In this document: in pieces, positions 17,676 through 26,817 of the stretch
How the letters are laid out: each line of letters starts with the position of its first letter
How positions within the stretch are numbered: position 1 is the first letter of the stretch
Assembly (NCBI RefSeq): GCF_016612995.1
Contig: NZ_JAEOAH010000003.1
Location: forward strand, 124,001-188,000
Direction: 5' to 3'
From: Viridibacillus soli
GTDB lineage: Bacteria > Bacillota > Bacilli > Bacillales_A > Planococcaceae
DNA: 64,000 nt
Notes under the pieces: model-generated
What the model saw: the letters and a program-made list of their open reading frames with translations, nothing else
The model's database searches: none
What the model was told of the DNA's origin: nothing
Position numbers and translations under genes: made by a program

Positions 17676-18770
17676 TCACTCACTCTTTATCTTCCGGAAT
17701 TTTGCAACAACTACTAATAATAGTGGAAGTAAGATTGCAAAAACAGATGAATATGGTAACCAAATCTCATTATTAAATGTATTTGAATGAATTATGTTAG
17801 GATGTACAATTAGAGAAATGGCAATTAAAATCATCCCCATTGGTAAGACAAGAGGTCGATAATCTTTAATCTTGAGTATTTGAGATAAACCCAGAACTGA
17901 TGCATAAAAATACATGAACGTTCTAATGTAAATTGTAGTAATCCATAAAAAGGCCATTATGATCTCAATACGCTCAAGAATATTCCCTATAGAAATTCTC
18001 TGAGCCATTGCATAGCTGGGGTAGGACATTTGTGAGGCATTCGGGGCTCCGAGGACTAAGATAGCTAAAGTAATCATTGAAACTAATACAATCCCCCCAG
18101 CTATTATACCTATATAGATTCCTTTTGATGCTGATTTATGAATATTTACGGAAGCAGGAAAAATCATCAACATAACAACTAAAGGGAAGGAAAATATACT
18201 TGTAAAAAGCAATATGCTATGTATCAATGGTTTAGTTCTACTTTCTAATATAGGTTGTATATTTTTTATGTCTATTTGAGGAGATATGAAAATGACAAAT
18301 AGAACAAATATTAGAACAAATATAGGGAACAGTATTTCTGCAGAACGTGCAAATGTTTCTATCCCTAAATAAACGCCATAACAAATAACGAGCATAAACA
18401 TTATTCCAAAAGCGACTATAGGTGTTTCAGGCATAACAGCAGACTGCATGAAATCCCCTAAATAATAAAGTAGTTCTCCAGCAGCAAAAAAGGTAAATAA
18501 TACGAAGGCAATAGAAATAAGTTTACCCACATATTTGCCTAAAATATTTTCAAAGGCTTCCACTAAAGTTAGGTTAGTCGTAATATTCCCTACTATGATA
18601 AATAGTTTCACAACTAATAAGCTTAATATTACACCTAAAAAAGTGGCTATCCATGCATCTTGTTTAATCTCTTGTGAAATACTTGCTGGCACAATTAATA
18701 TAGCTGTACCTATAGAAAAAAACATGACAATTATAGTTAATTGGCGTACACTAATCATTTGTTTATCCAC
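17676..18770 (-). CDS. Spore germinant receptor B subunit (GerB/GerKB family permease)
   Basis: The 364-residue product has about ten transmembrane helices and belongs to the endospore germination permease family (PF03845, APC superfamily), which binds the nutrient germinant in the inner membrane of the spore. The N-terminal block MISVRQLTIIVMFFSIGTAI is typical. The start shown is GTG; an ATG 12 nt later is equally possible. It is last in an operon of order A, C, D, B, which differs from the commoner A-B-C. Expression in the forespore is expected. Confidence 0.87.
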   Translation of the reverse strand: MDKQMISVRQLTIIVMFFSIGTAILIVPASISQEIKQDAWIATFLGVILSLLVVKLFIIVGNITTNLTLVEAFENILGKYVGKLISIAFVLFTFFAAGELLYYLGDFMQSAVMPETPIVAFGIMFMLVICYGVYLGIETFARSAEILFPIFVLIFVLFVIFISPQIDIKNIQPILESRTKPLIHSILLFTSIFSFPLVVMLMIFPASVNIHKSASKGIYIGIIAGGIVLVSMITLAILVLGAPNASQMSYPSYAMAQRISIGNILERIEIIMAFLWITTIYIRTFMYFYASVLGLSQILKIKDYRPLVLPMGMILIAISLIVHPNIIHSNTFNNEIWLPYSSVFAILLPLLLVVVAKFRKIKSE

Positions 18771-18838
18771 AGTTTTCTTGCCTCTTTTACTGTTGAATTA
18801 TTTTTTAACATTTCGAAGATGTCGTCAAAATTGCTGTT

Positions 18839-19072
18839 CTACTTTAATGTTGTCATAATAAAATCACTAAATGGTTTAAAAATAAAGGTTATCCAATCCA
18901 GTGGATTAGGCAGATTAACTTTTAAACATAATGCTATACTCAAGCTTGTACCAATAAGTAGTAATATTATAAAAACCCATAATTCCTTTGTTTTATTATT
19001 TTTCAATAAATTTGGCATTTCAAATAGCGAAATGGCCGTAGAAATAACTAATATCCCTATTGTTGGAAGCAT
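18839..19072 (-). CDS. Germinant receptor D subunit, two-helix small membrane protein
   Basis: This 77-residue protein has two transmembrane helices (about residues 3-20 and 31-51) and a C-terminal tail PNPLDWITFIFKPFSDFI. Size, topology and position inside a ger operon match the small D subunits described for GerA-family receptors in Bacillus species, which modulate receptor function. AAGGAG precedes the ATG with 9-nt spacing, and the preceding gerC-type gene ends 7 nt upstream. Small D genes are often missed in annotation. The assignment rests on context plus the P-L-D-x-I tail. Confidence 0.75.
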   Translation of the reverse strand: MLPTIGILVISTAISLFEMPNLLKNNKTKELWVFIILLLIGTSLSIALCLKVNLPNPLDWITFIFKPFSDFIMTTLK

Positions 19073-19078
19073 ATGAGA

Positions 19079-20275
19079 TTACTCCTTTGTCTTATATAGC
19101 AATGAGTTTTGCACAGTACCTAATCCACGTGTATTGACATTTACTTTTACATTAACCTTCAACTCAGGAAATAGTGATTCCCAGTTCCCCTTTATCTTCT
19201 TCCATTCTTTTGGATCAGCACGATGAATAGCTTCACCAAATCCTACCACGTCAGCTTGATATTTCTTTTGAATGCTATCAAGTGATTTTTTTATTTTGTC
19301 CTTAATTAATTTACTTGTACTTTTATTTATCATATGAATCGTCTTGATTTTAGATAAATCGATATCGCATTCAACTTCACCAACATTTTGATCTACATTG
19401 ATAGTGACATCAATTGAAGGGGTCCCATTTATTATTTTTCCTTTTACTTTTGTTTTTGATTTAATTATTTCTGTTGATAAATTCCCACCTTTTGGGCAAG
19501 ACATGATTTCTATTGTACTTTTTAGCTCATCCTGTATGAAATTATAACCTTGGCTTTCTTCTTCATTTAATTGCCCTACTAACTTATCCTCTTTGAATAC
19601 TGATAATCCTGTATATACCAGTATCACGGGTGTTTCAATTCTTTCTACATTTGTTGGGTCAATACCTAATTTTTTGTCGCCCACTATTTCAATTGTTGAC
19701 AATACTGTACTCTTTCCATCACTACTAAGATTGTTTATTAATTTATCTAATTGAATGGTTGAAGTAGATGCCCATGATTTTTGAGAACCTTCATTAGAAT
19801 TCTTCAACTTGTTAGCAGGTACCTTTTCTATAGGTGTTAAAACATTCAATACCTCTTTTGCAGTTGATTGATCGGCTACGACAATGTAAAAGTCATTTCG
19901 AACTTCATGATCTCTTGCTAGGAAATCCAAAGATTGATTAATCCCATCAGCTGCCAATTCTTCTCCTATTACTAGCATTTGAAGATGGGAGAAATAGGGT
20001 TTCCTAGGCGTTAATGCAGTCGTTCTCCGTAGAGCTTCGAATAATGATTTACCCTTTGCATGGTAAGAGACAACAGGAGAATTCTTACCACTCGGTTGTT
20101 TTGAAGATATTTCACTAGGGTTAACAATTTGCATTGTTACCTCAAATTCATCGTCTGTTTTATCAATTCCCAATGCCATAACAATAGCTAATTCATTTAA
20201 TTCACGTTTGCTCCAACAGCCATTCAATAATAGAGTGAGCGAGAGAAGGAATATAATTATTGTTATTCTTTTCAT
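19079..20275 (-). CDS. Spore germinant receptor C subunit (Ger(x)C lipoprotein)
   Basis: This lipoprotein has a signal peptide ending in LLLNGC and a GerAC-type mature region. The N-terminal domain begins with KRELNELAIVMALGIDKTDD, the family hallmark, and the C-terminal domain reads GFGEAIHRADPKEW. I start at ATG 20275 (398 aa), since GGAGGTGA lies 5 nt upstream and the longer in-frame start would precede the signal peptide by six residues. It follows the A-subunit gene by about 40 nt. The C subunit is diacylated by Lgt and required for receptor activity. Confidence 0.9.
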   Translation of the reverse strand: MKRITIIIFLLSLTLLLNGCWSKRELNELAIVMALGIDKTDDEFEVTMQIVNPSEISSKQPSGKNSPVVSYHAKGKSLFEALRRTTALTPRKPYFSHLQMLVIGEELAADGINQSLDFLARDHEVRNDFYIVVADQSTAKEVLNVLTPIEKVPANKLKNSNEGSQKSWASTSTIQLDKLINNLSSDGKSTVLSTIEIVGDKKLGIDPTNVERIETPVILVYTGLSVFKEDKLVGQLNEEESQGYNFIQDELKSTIEIMSCPKGGNLSTEIIKSKTKVKGKIINGTPSIDVTINVDQNVGEVECDIDLSKIKTIHMINKSTSKLIKDKIKKSLDSIQKKYQADVVGFGEAIHRADPKEWKKIKGNWESLFPELKVNVKVNVNTRGLGTVQNSLLYKTKE

Positions 20276-20316
20276 GTCGGTCACCTCCATCATTACTATT
20301 TTACATACTAATATTG

Positions 20317-21873
20317 TTAATTATTTGCATCATTCTTTGAAGGATTACTTCCTCTTTTAGTATTAATTTGATTGATTAAACGAGGTCGAGTTAATAAGGA
20401 ACTCCGTGGAAACAGTAAAATCGCATCCTTTTGATCCTCTGGGACTAATGGTGCAAAAGGAGTCATATAAGGTACTCCAAAAGAGCGAAGACTACATAAA
20501 TGAAGGATTATGGCCATCGTACCCATAAAGACTCCAAATAGACCAAACGCAGCAGATAATACCATTAAAGGAAATCGCAATACACGAATTGTGCTGGACA
20601 TTTCATATGCTGGAAAAAGGAAGCTACATATAGCTGTTATTGACACAATAATAACCATTACCGCTGACACAACCCCCGCTTCTACCGCTGCTTGTCCGAT
20701 AACTAATGTACCTACAATCGACACTGCTGGTCCTATCGTCCTTGGCATTCGGAGCCCAGCTTCTCTTAATATTTCAAAGGCAACCTCCATAATAATAGCT
20801 TCAACAAATGCTGGAAACGGTACCCCTTCTCGTTGGGAAGCAATACTAATTAGCATAGGTGTCGGCAGCATTTCTTGGTGAAAGGTAGTTATTGCAATAA
20901 AAAGCGAAGGAGCTATTAAAGCAGCACTTATTCCCCCAAGCCTTAAAATACGTATAAGACTGCTAACAATTGAGCGTTGATAATAATCCTCTGCAGATTG
21001 TAAAAAAGATGTAAGTATTGCAGGCACAATAAGAACAAACGGAGTGCCATCTACTAGGATAGCTATTTTCCCCTCTAATAGCTCTGCTGCAATGACATCT
21101 GGACGCTCTGAGTTATAAACGGTAGGGAAAAGTGTGTATTTTGAATCTTGAATCAACTCTTCTATATAACCACTCTCAAGAATTCCATCGATGTCAATAC
21201 GATCTAAACGAGTAAATACCTCTTTAACTATTTTATCGTTTGCAATTCCATTTATATACATTACAGCAACATCTGTTTGTGTTACTTTTCCAATAACCCT
21301 TGATTTTAGCCAAAGATTTGGACTTTTAATTTTGCGGCGAATCAAAGCCGTATTCGTACGAAGAGTTTCTGTAAATGACTCCTGAGGTCCTTTGACAACT
21401 GATTCTGTAGTAGGCTGAGATACCGCTCGATCCTTTGCACTTTTAGTACTTGCGGAAATACCTTTAGGTTGACCATCTAGCAGTATGACTGTTTCTCCAT
21501 TTAGGATAGAACGAAATAATGTTTGAAAATCAGCAATATCATTAACATCACCCACTGTAAGACAAAAATCCTTTAGATATTGGATAACATCTTCCGAGTG
21601 AGTGTCGAGAGTAGCATCTAAGTCAAGCATTAGAGATTCCATTATAAAATCTGTAATAGCCGTTTTATCAGCTAGTCCGTCAGTATAAATAATTGCAATA
21701 CGTTGCTTTTTAGATTTCCCAATTCCAACCTCACGTATAATGATATCAGTGCTATTTCCAAGGACTTCTTTTATCTTTTTGATATTTTCTGAAAGTCGTG
21801 TAAGGATTAGTTTTTGAGAATCCTTATTTTCTGAATCAGGAGAATTAGTAGTATTTTTTTCTGAAAAGCTCAT
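20317..21873 (-). CDS. Spore germinant receptor A subunit (GerA/GerKA family)
   Basis: A 518-residue GerA-family protein (PF03323). The N-terminal soluble domain, about 290 residues, includes IAIIYTDGLADK and VAVMYINGIAND. The membrane part carries ILVDGTPFVLIVPA, PTPMLISIASQREGVPFPAF and a series of helices. A subunits form oligomeric membrane channels for ion release during germination. A strong GGAGGGG site precedes the ATG. It heads the operon A-C-D-B. The germinant cannot be predicted. Confidence 0.93.
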   Translation of the reverse strand: MSFSEKNTTNSPDSENKDSQKLILTRLSENIKKIKEVLGNSTDIIIREVGIGKSKKQRIAIIYTDGLADKTAITDFIMESLMLDLDATLDTHSEDVIQYLKDFCLTVGDVNDIADFQTLFRSILNGETVILLDGQPKGISASTKSAKDRAVSQPTTESVVKGPQESFTETLRTNTALIRRKIKSPNLWLKSRVIGKVTQTDVAVMYINGIANDKIVKEVFTRLDRIDIDGILESGYIEELIQDSKYTLFPTVYNSERPDVIAAELLEGKIAILVDGTPFVLIVPAILTSFLQSAEDYYQRSIVSSLIRILRLGGISAALIAPSLFIAITTFHQEMLPTPMLISIASQREGVPFPAFVEAIIMEVAFEILREAGLRMPRTIGPAVSIVGTLVIGQAAVEAGVVSAVMVIIVSITAICSFLFPAYEMSSTIRVLRFPLMVLSAAFGLFGVFMGTMAIILHLCSLRSFGVPYMTPFAPLVPEDQKDAILLFPRSSLLTRPRLINQINTKRGSNPSKNDANN

Positions 21874-21913
21874 AGTGAATTCCCCTCCTCCGATTAGACT
21901 TTTATCTTAGCAA

Positions 21914-21945
21914 AAGTATGTACTTGCTTAGCAGTCCTTTATACA
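21914..21945 (-). promoter_or_regulatory. Possible sigma-G promoter of the ger operon
   Basis: On the minus strand TGTATA (21945-21940) and CATACTT (21920-21914) are 19 nt apart, close to the forespore sigma-G pattern. They lie 40 nt before the A-subunit ATG. Ger operons are sigma-G dependent in Bacillus, so the match is plausible but weak. Confidence 0.4.
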
Positions 21946-21983
21946 TAATGTGCTATAAAATTAAAGATTTGTTACAAAAAACA

Positions 21984-22026
21984 AAAACCCATTTTATTCC
22001 TAACTTCTAGGGCGAAAATGGGTTTT
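21984..22026 (-). terminator. Terminator after the DUF3784-like gene
   Basis: AAAACCCATTTT and AAAATGGGTTTT form a perfect 12-bp stem with a 19-nt loop, 8 nt after the stop codon on the minus strand. Confidence 0.8.
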
Positions 22027-22033
22027 ATCCTAT

Positions 22034-22336
22034 TTACTTGTGCTGTTTACTCGTATACAAAACTAAAATGATGAATAACATAATCATTATTAGCGTAATT
22101 GAATTAACAAAGACCATTTGTAAATGTTTCAAAAATGGCGTTAGAAAAAGCAGAATTGCTAAAGCTATACAAAATAGTCCATTATTTTTTGCAAACTTCG
22201 CTTTATCACCTTTGAATTTTTGTTCGTTGTAACCGGCAACTAATTCAACGTCTTCCGTTTTGTAAATAAAGATACCCAAGGCCGCAATACTAAGACTGAT
22301 CAAACTTGTAATCAATATGTCGATTAACAGTACCAA
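22034..22336 (-). CDS. DUF3784-like small membrane protein
   Basis: The 100-residue product starts at TTG after GGAGGAGAAAAC. It has three hydrophobic segments (about residues 4-24, 54-70 and 75-95). A polar stretch after the first, VAGYNEQKFKGDKAKFAKN, matches the LIAGYNT-type motif of DUF3784 proteins. Function is unknown. It is monocistronic with its own terminator, upstream of and co-oriented with the germinant receptor operon. Confidence 0.7.
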   Translation of the reverse strand: MVLLIDILITSLISLSIAALGIFIYKTEDVELVAGYNEQKFKGDKAKFAKNNGLFCIALAILLFLTPFLKHLQMVFVNSITLIMIMLFIILVLYTSKQHK

Positions 22337-22572
22337 GTTTTCTCCTCCTTAGTGCATATTTTATTTCATTATTCAAAATCTATGCATGTAAATTGTCTAA
22401 TTTACAATAATAAATTATGAATTTACGAAATCGGAAAATGCTGTATCGTATTCCTCCTATTCACCACCTTCTTTTTACTTTTAGTGTATTATGAGTTTCA
22501 CAGTGATAGCCCAGTAAAAACCCAATCTTAATAAAATCTCAACAATCCAAGCATTAAGAAAGACAAAAAATA

Positions 22573-22610
22573 AAACCACAAGCAACTTTTTACAAGCTGC
22601 TTGTGGTTTT
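22573..22610 (-). terminator. Terminator after the secreted DUF5050-like gene
   Basis: AAAACCACAAGCA and TGCTTGTGGTTTT form a perfect 13-bp stem with the same sequence as the hairpin at 17477-17514 and a slightly different loop. It follows the minus-strand gene by about 30 nt. Confidence 0.8.
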
Positions 22611-22638
22611 ATGATAATTAGCCATCTAACATATTCAT

Positions 22639-23676
22639 TTAAAATTCGATTTCATACAAATGACTATCGTTTACATATTGAATTTTTCTAGTTTCCATAT
22701 TCACCTGATGAATGTAGGCAACTGCATCTGTTTTTTTAATCAATATCGTTTTTTTCGTTTTTCCATCGTATATTTTTAAGCCTTTTTTGTCCGTATAGAT
22801 AATACTTCGAGATGGATAGTCAATATATTGATTTCCCTCATAAAAATTGATGCTTGGGAACTTATAGCTCTTACCGCTCATCGTATCTAAATAATAATAA
22901 CTTCCTTTTCTACTATTATAATGAATGAGGACACCATTTATGGTGACACCGAAACTTTTCGCCTCAAAACCTAAGGCATTGTATAAGTAATTAATGGATT
23001 TGAATTGTTTAACATCCCCGCCATCTTGATTCATTGAATAAAGCATCCCATCACTTGTGAAATATATCAAATCCTCTTGAAGCCAAAAGCTATCTACTGA
23101 TTTCTGTAATGTCTTTTGCTCTTTTGACTGCAAATCATATACTTTAAAATCATATTCGCTCATCGACTGTTTATTATAAGAAACATAAAATAAGTTAGAA
23201 CCTATTATAGTAAACGGTGTGACAGTATTGGATGGAATATAATCGTTCATAACTAACTTTTTGTCCCCGTTTTCTGTCATTTCATATAAGTTTAAAGCGT
23301 ATCCTTCTGCTGGTCCAAAGAAACTTTCAGTACGAAAGACGGGCAATGTAAAGTATACAGTAGATTCCACATTTTGAAGTGTAAAGATTGAACTATTATA
23401 ATCATGTATAGGGTTTCCAACATTTGAAGCTATTTTATACTGAGCCGTAAGATCCTTCAATCTAAGTGTTTTCTTCACTTTATTATTAGTGTTAAAAAGA
23501 TTGAACGTAACAAGCGGATTTGCTTGCTCATTAGGGTCGGCGAAGTAGATACCACTCGATACATGATCACTATCTTTTGCAATATAAAATTCCTTAGTCG
23601 CTGCTGAAATTTCCGTTGGTGCAAAAATTATAAGTGATACGATAAATAGTACGATGATGAGCATGGCCTTTTTCAA
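22639..23676 (-). CDS. Secreted DUF5050-like beta-propeller protein
   Basis: This 345-residue protein has an N-terminal signal peptide ending near SAA (residues 24-26). Thereafter it consists of short beta-rich repeats of about 40-50 residues, each with a pattern such as LFYVSYNKQ, LIYFTSDGMLYSMNQDGG, and IIYTDKKGLKIYDG. These resemble DUF5050 and prolow-density-lipoprotein-receptor-like propellers. The start is TTG 13 nt after AGGGGG. No catalytic motif is visible. It is probably exported, and its role is unknown. Confidence 0.65.
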   Translation of the reverse strand: MKKAMLIIVLFIVSLIIFAPTEISAATKEFYIAKDSDHVSSGIYFADPNEQANPLVTFNLFNTNNKVKKTLRLKDLTAQYKIASNVGNPIHDYNSSIFTLQNVESTVYFTLPVFRTESFFGPAEGYALNLYEMTENGDKKLVMNDYIPSNTVTPFTIIGSNLFYVSYNKQSMSEYDFKVYDLQSKEQKTLQKSVDSFWLQEDLIYFTSDGMLYSMNQDGGDVKQFKSINYLYNALGFEAKSFGVTINGVLIHYNSRKGSYYYLDTMSGKSYKFPSINFYEGNQYIDYPSRSIIYTDKKGLKIYDGKTKKTILIKKTDAVAYIHQVNMETRKIQYVNDSHLYEIEF

Positions 23677-23768
23677 ATAACTACCCCCTATTAATTTTTA
23701 ATTCTACAATCTACAGTCAACAGGACAGCTTTTACTGATATTGAAATAATAATAGTTTTATTCTCTAA

Positions 23769-24043
23769 CAGATGTGTTTATTAGGAAAATATTGGGTTAT
23801 TAATTACCGTTGAAATGGTTTTTATGTTCGATATTAACGTATGTTACTACACATTTTTTAGTTGATTGTAGCGGAGGGTGCTCGACTCCTGCGGGAAATG
23901 CAAGCGAACCGAGACCCTGCACGGAGCGTAGCGAAGGAAGCGGCTCGGTGCTTGCCCGCGGAAAGCGAGCATCCCGTAGCGGAAATCAACCTAACACTTT
24001 ATTGGTAATGGTTAAAGTTAATATTGGTTAATCAACACGCCTG
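23769..24043 (-). mobile_element. MITE copy A (275 bp, long form)
   Basis: Read on the minus strand it begins CAGGCGTGTTGATTAACCAA and ends in the inverse of CAGATGTGTTTATTAGG. The flanks ATTCTCTAA (23760-23768) and ATTTTCTAA (24044-24052) match in 8 of 9 bases, a target duplication. The centre (about 23868-23990) is GC-rich and folds into a long hairpin: GGAGGGTGCTCG opposite CGAGCATCCC, CCGAG opposite CTCGG. It has no coding capacity; a 73-codon frame across it is accidental. Its ends and inner sequence match copies B (27649) and C (38585). Confidence 0.85.
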
Positions 24044-24052
24044 ATTTTCTAA

Positions 24053-24585
24053 AGAAATAATTGCCTAAACCATGACGCATCTTACTAAATTTAGAGTCCC
24101 ATATTAATGAAGAAAGTGTATGGACATTAATATGTACCCTAGACTTAATTGATATGCCATATACAGCTTGAAAATGACTATTATGTATTTTTAATTGTTT
24201 CAAAGTTTTAAAAATTCAGTGATGTCAAGCGGAGTTACTTATCTTATAATAGAAATATAGGTACGTTTACTTTTATTTGTCTTGAAACCCCTAGTATTAT
24301 TCATATGAAATCTATTTGACTAACATCATAAGCAGGAATAGCTTTCTTCACTTTATTATTCTATTCCCGCCATATCGGGTATATCGTTATTTAGCAATGC
24401 TACTTGAATTTGTATCATATATTAAGCGATTTCATATTACTTCAAAGCTTTCACTAAATGAAGCAAAGATCCGAGTTATGCCGAAAAGTTTGGACACTTG
24501 TTACACAAACATTTATTTAAATATCTAAAAAAACTGACGATATCTCGCCAGCACTACACATTACTAATTGATTTAAATCTTCCTC
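24053..24585. other. Gene-free gap beside MITE copy A
   Basis: I see no supported gene. A minus-strand frame of 61 codons runs into the MITE end (its last residues are encoded by the repeat), and a 70-codon plus-strand frame has no ribosome site. Confidence 0.5.
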
Positions 24586-25179
24586 TTATAAATGATCTAA
24601 GCGATTCGAAAATAATATATGTCTATAATTATCTTCTATGAACCATTCATGTATGCTAGTATCTCCACTATGAATGATCACATCCGTATCGTATGGTAGC
24701 TTTAAAAATGCTTGATATAATTGGTTAATCATTCCACCATGGCTTACAATAGCAATGGTAGCTTCATCCGTATTTTCAGAAACGATTTTAGAAAGTATCC
24801 TTTCCGCTCTAAATCTAAAATCTAGTACAGACTCTTGTTCATAAGCAGCTTCATGAGGTGCTAGACCATCAATCTTTGGATACTGATTTGCTGCTGCTTC
24901 TCTTGTCATTCCAGCAATCAATCCATTATTCCATTCCATTAAATCATCCTCATAAACGATTTCAATTTGCTGTTTATTACCTAATAATAAGGCTGTTTGA
25001 ACTGCCCTTTTCAATGAGCTACTATATATTTTATCTAAATTATAATGATTATTTATCCATTCTGATAACAATATTGCCTGTTGTTGTCCTGCTTCAGTTA
25101 GTTCAAAATCTGTTCTTCCTTCATGGACTCCAAGAAGATCTGCTTGAGATTCTCCATGTCTAATTATCAATAGTTTCAT
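24586..25179 (-). CDS. Histidine phosphatase family protein (phosphoglycerate mutase-like)
   Basis: A 197-residue member of the histidine phosphatase superfamily. The phospho-acceptor motif LLIIRHGESQ is at residues 3-12. Other catalytic elements are SSLKRAVQTALLL (Arg), EWNNGLIAG (Glu), and the second histidine in IAIVSHGGMINQL. Family members range from cofactor-dependent mutases to broad phosphatases such as PhoE, and this one cannot be assigned a substrate. It stands alone; no terminator or partner is evident. Confidence 0.87.
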   Translation of the reverse strand: MKLLIIRHGESQADLLGVHEGRTDFELTEAGQQQAILLSEWINNHYNLDKIYSSSLKRAVQTALLLGNKQQIEIVYEDDLMEWNNGLIAGMTREAAANQYPKIDGLAPHEAAYEQESVLDFRFRAERILSKIVSENTDEATIAIVSHGGMINQLYQAFLKLPYDTDVIIHSGDTSIHEWFIEDNYRHILFSNRLDHL

Positions 25180-25562
25180 ATATTATTCCCCCTATAAAAT
25201 AGATTTAAGTCAATAGATCCGACGAAAAGGGTAGGTTACATTGGGATGTTACTTTGTTTGGTTTTGGAACAAATACCTTCCCTCACAAGTAAAAGGTAGT
25301 AAGATGGCTAATAGCCCATGAAAACAAAGGGATTTTAAAAGTATTATAGATCATACTTACTAATCAGCCTCGCGAATTCTACTATCATATCAACACATGA
25401 ATAACCTTTAATTTTGTGTGTTGTTACTATGACATCTATCCTTTTATTCACATCATTCATTAACCACTTCGATTCCATTTAACGCCTGCGTTTCTGGACA
25501 ATTCCATATCAGTTAATGGATGGCTATCTGGAATTCTCTAATGAAACAAACAGGCAAATCAC
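25180..25562. other. Gap with a possible peptide-coding relic
   Basis: No firm gene. On the minus strand, ATG 25463 opens a 39-codon frame (MNDVNKRIDVIVTTHKIKGY and on) ending near 25344. It has no ribosome site and no family I know; it may be the tail of a lost gene. Confidence 0.35.
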
Positions 25563-26234
25563 TTAATTCCACCGATTAATTGGTACCGTTTCTTTTTCAT
25601 AACGTTTAATGATTATACTGATCTTTTGATACCATTGTTTGCATAACTTAGAGATTTCCTTATATTGATCCGTTTCTTTAGATAGATGCGTACTGTTTTC
25701 CATAAATACAAATTCTAAAATGGGATTTGTTAAATCATTTACTACCATTTTTATACTCAGTTTAGAGACTACTTCTTCAGAATCATCATCTGGATCATCT
25801 TCTGCATCTCTTGAACTTGCTCCCCCACCAAGTAATGATCCCCCTCCTGTAGAACTGAAAGATAAAATATCTTCATCTTCTACAATGGCTGCTTCGAAAA
25901 TTTCACTGAATTGATATTCTTTCCGCTCAAATCCAGAGTCTAACTCTTCTCTATAGGCAACATAGACGGTATTTGTTCTCTCATCTAATAACAATGCACT
26001 TAAATAATCAGGAGCTAGTGTAAATTGAGTATGTGGAATTGCTTGTAACAACTCTTCACTTTTCCTTTTCATTTCAGCATTAATTCGCTCCTTCTCCATC
26101 TTCCTCTCAATAGAACTCCATACAAATAGAGTAATTGATAAGACTAGACAAAGTCCCTTCGTTTCAAAAGTTACCATTGAAAATGATAAGAAGAAACTGA
26201 CAACACTGAATACAAATAGAAGTACTATTTTCAT
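25563..26234 (-). CDS. Membrane-anchored protein with a serine/glycine/aspartate-rich linker, function unknown
   Basis: The 223-residue protein starts with two membrane helices (residues 3-20 and 26-42), followed by a charged helix (KMEKERINAEMKRKSEELL). Next comes a beta-rich region (LSALLLDERTNTVYVAYREE, YQFSEIFEAAIVEDEDI), then a low-complexity linker rich in Gly, Ser and Asp (about residues 127-155), then IKMVVNDLTNPILEFVFM and a C-terminal helix. The layout resembles PH-like cytoplasmic domains of small Bacilli membrane proteins. I do not recognise a named family. AAGGTGGG precedes the ATG. Confidence 0.65.
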   Translation of the reverse strand: MKIVLLFVFSVVSFFLSFSMVTFETKGLCLVLSITLFVWSSIERKMEKERINAEMKRKSEELLQAIPHTQFTLAPDYLSALLLDERTNTVYVAYREELDSGFERKEYQFSEIFEAAIVEDEDILSFSSTGGGSLLGGGASSRDAEDDPDDDSEEVVSKLSIKMVVNDLTNPILEFVFMENSTHLSKETDQYKEISKLCKQWYQKISIIIKRYEKETVPINRWN

Positions 26235-26355
26235 TAGCTTCCCACCTTATAAAAGTTATTTGTTCAAGACAACGATTTTATTAGTTATTAGAAATACTAT
26301 TCAGCATATTGGGTTTTCATTCTCTTTTTGGCTAATTTTTAATAGAAAAGAAAAA

Positions 26356-26379
26356 AGAGAATCCATTGTAAGATTCTCT
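26356..26379 (-). terminator. Hairpin with minus-strand T-tract
   Basis: AGAGAATC and GATTCTCT form an 8-bp stem followed on the minus strand by TTTTTTC. A near copy lies at 41275-41300. No gene ends directly upstream on this strand, so it may be a relic. Confidence 0.5.
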
Positions 26380-26817
26380 ACGGGGTACATTAGTAAGTAT
26401 ATTAGGGGTAATTTTCAAGCAAGAATAAAAGTCAAAATTGAAAAAAGCAGCTCATAAACACGGGGATAATTGAATGCAAATCTAATGTTATTAATTAGGC
26501 CTAACCAGAGAATTTAAGTAAAGAAGATTTGCTGTTATACACCTCATTAAACATAGTCTACGGATAAAAAAATCGCTCACTCTTTGGATTTACTGACTAT
26601 CCATTAATTAAAGTCAATTCTATAAATTTCATCCTAAAACAAATAGACCATCTGCAAAAGTTAACTTTTAAGATGGTCTATTATTATTTTTAAATTATTT
26701 CACCATGTTTCTTTGACCAATCTAATTTTGCCTTACAAACAATTGGTATTCGATCTCTTAAGAATTATCATCAATATCATTTTCTTTGACAGTTAATCAC
26801 CAATACCTATTACTTAT
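26380..26817. other. Gap with one hairpin
   Basis: No supported gene. A 12-bp perfect stem AATAGACCATCT/AGATGGTCTATT (26642-26682) has T-rich flanks on both strands and may end the 26818-27054 transcript. Confidence 0.5.
26642..26682. terminator. Bidirectional terminator-like hairpin
   Basis: Perfect 12-bp stem AATAGACCATCT/AGATGGTCTATT, loop 17 nt, followed by ATTATTTTT on the plus strand and TGTTTTAGG on the minus strand. Confidence 0.65.

Noticed and set aside
23810-24031. A 73-codon frame across the GC-rich repeat
   Set aside because: It lies entirely in MITE copy A and translates the repeat; the other copies have no matching frame.
24018-24203. A 61-codon minus-strand frame
   Set aside because: Its end is encoded by the MITE terminus and it has no supporting ribosome site.
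24316-24528. A 70-codon plus-strand frame
   Set aside because: No ribosome site or family; hydrophobic content is explained by AT-rich DNA.
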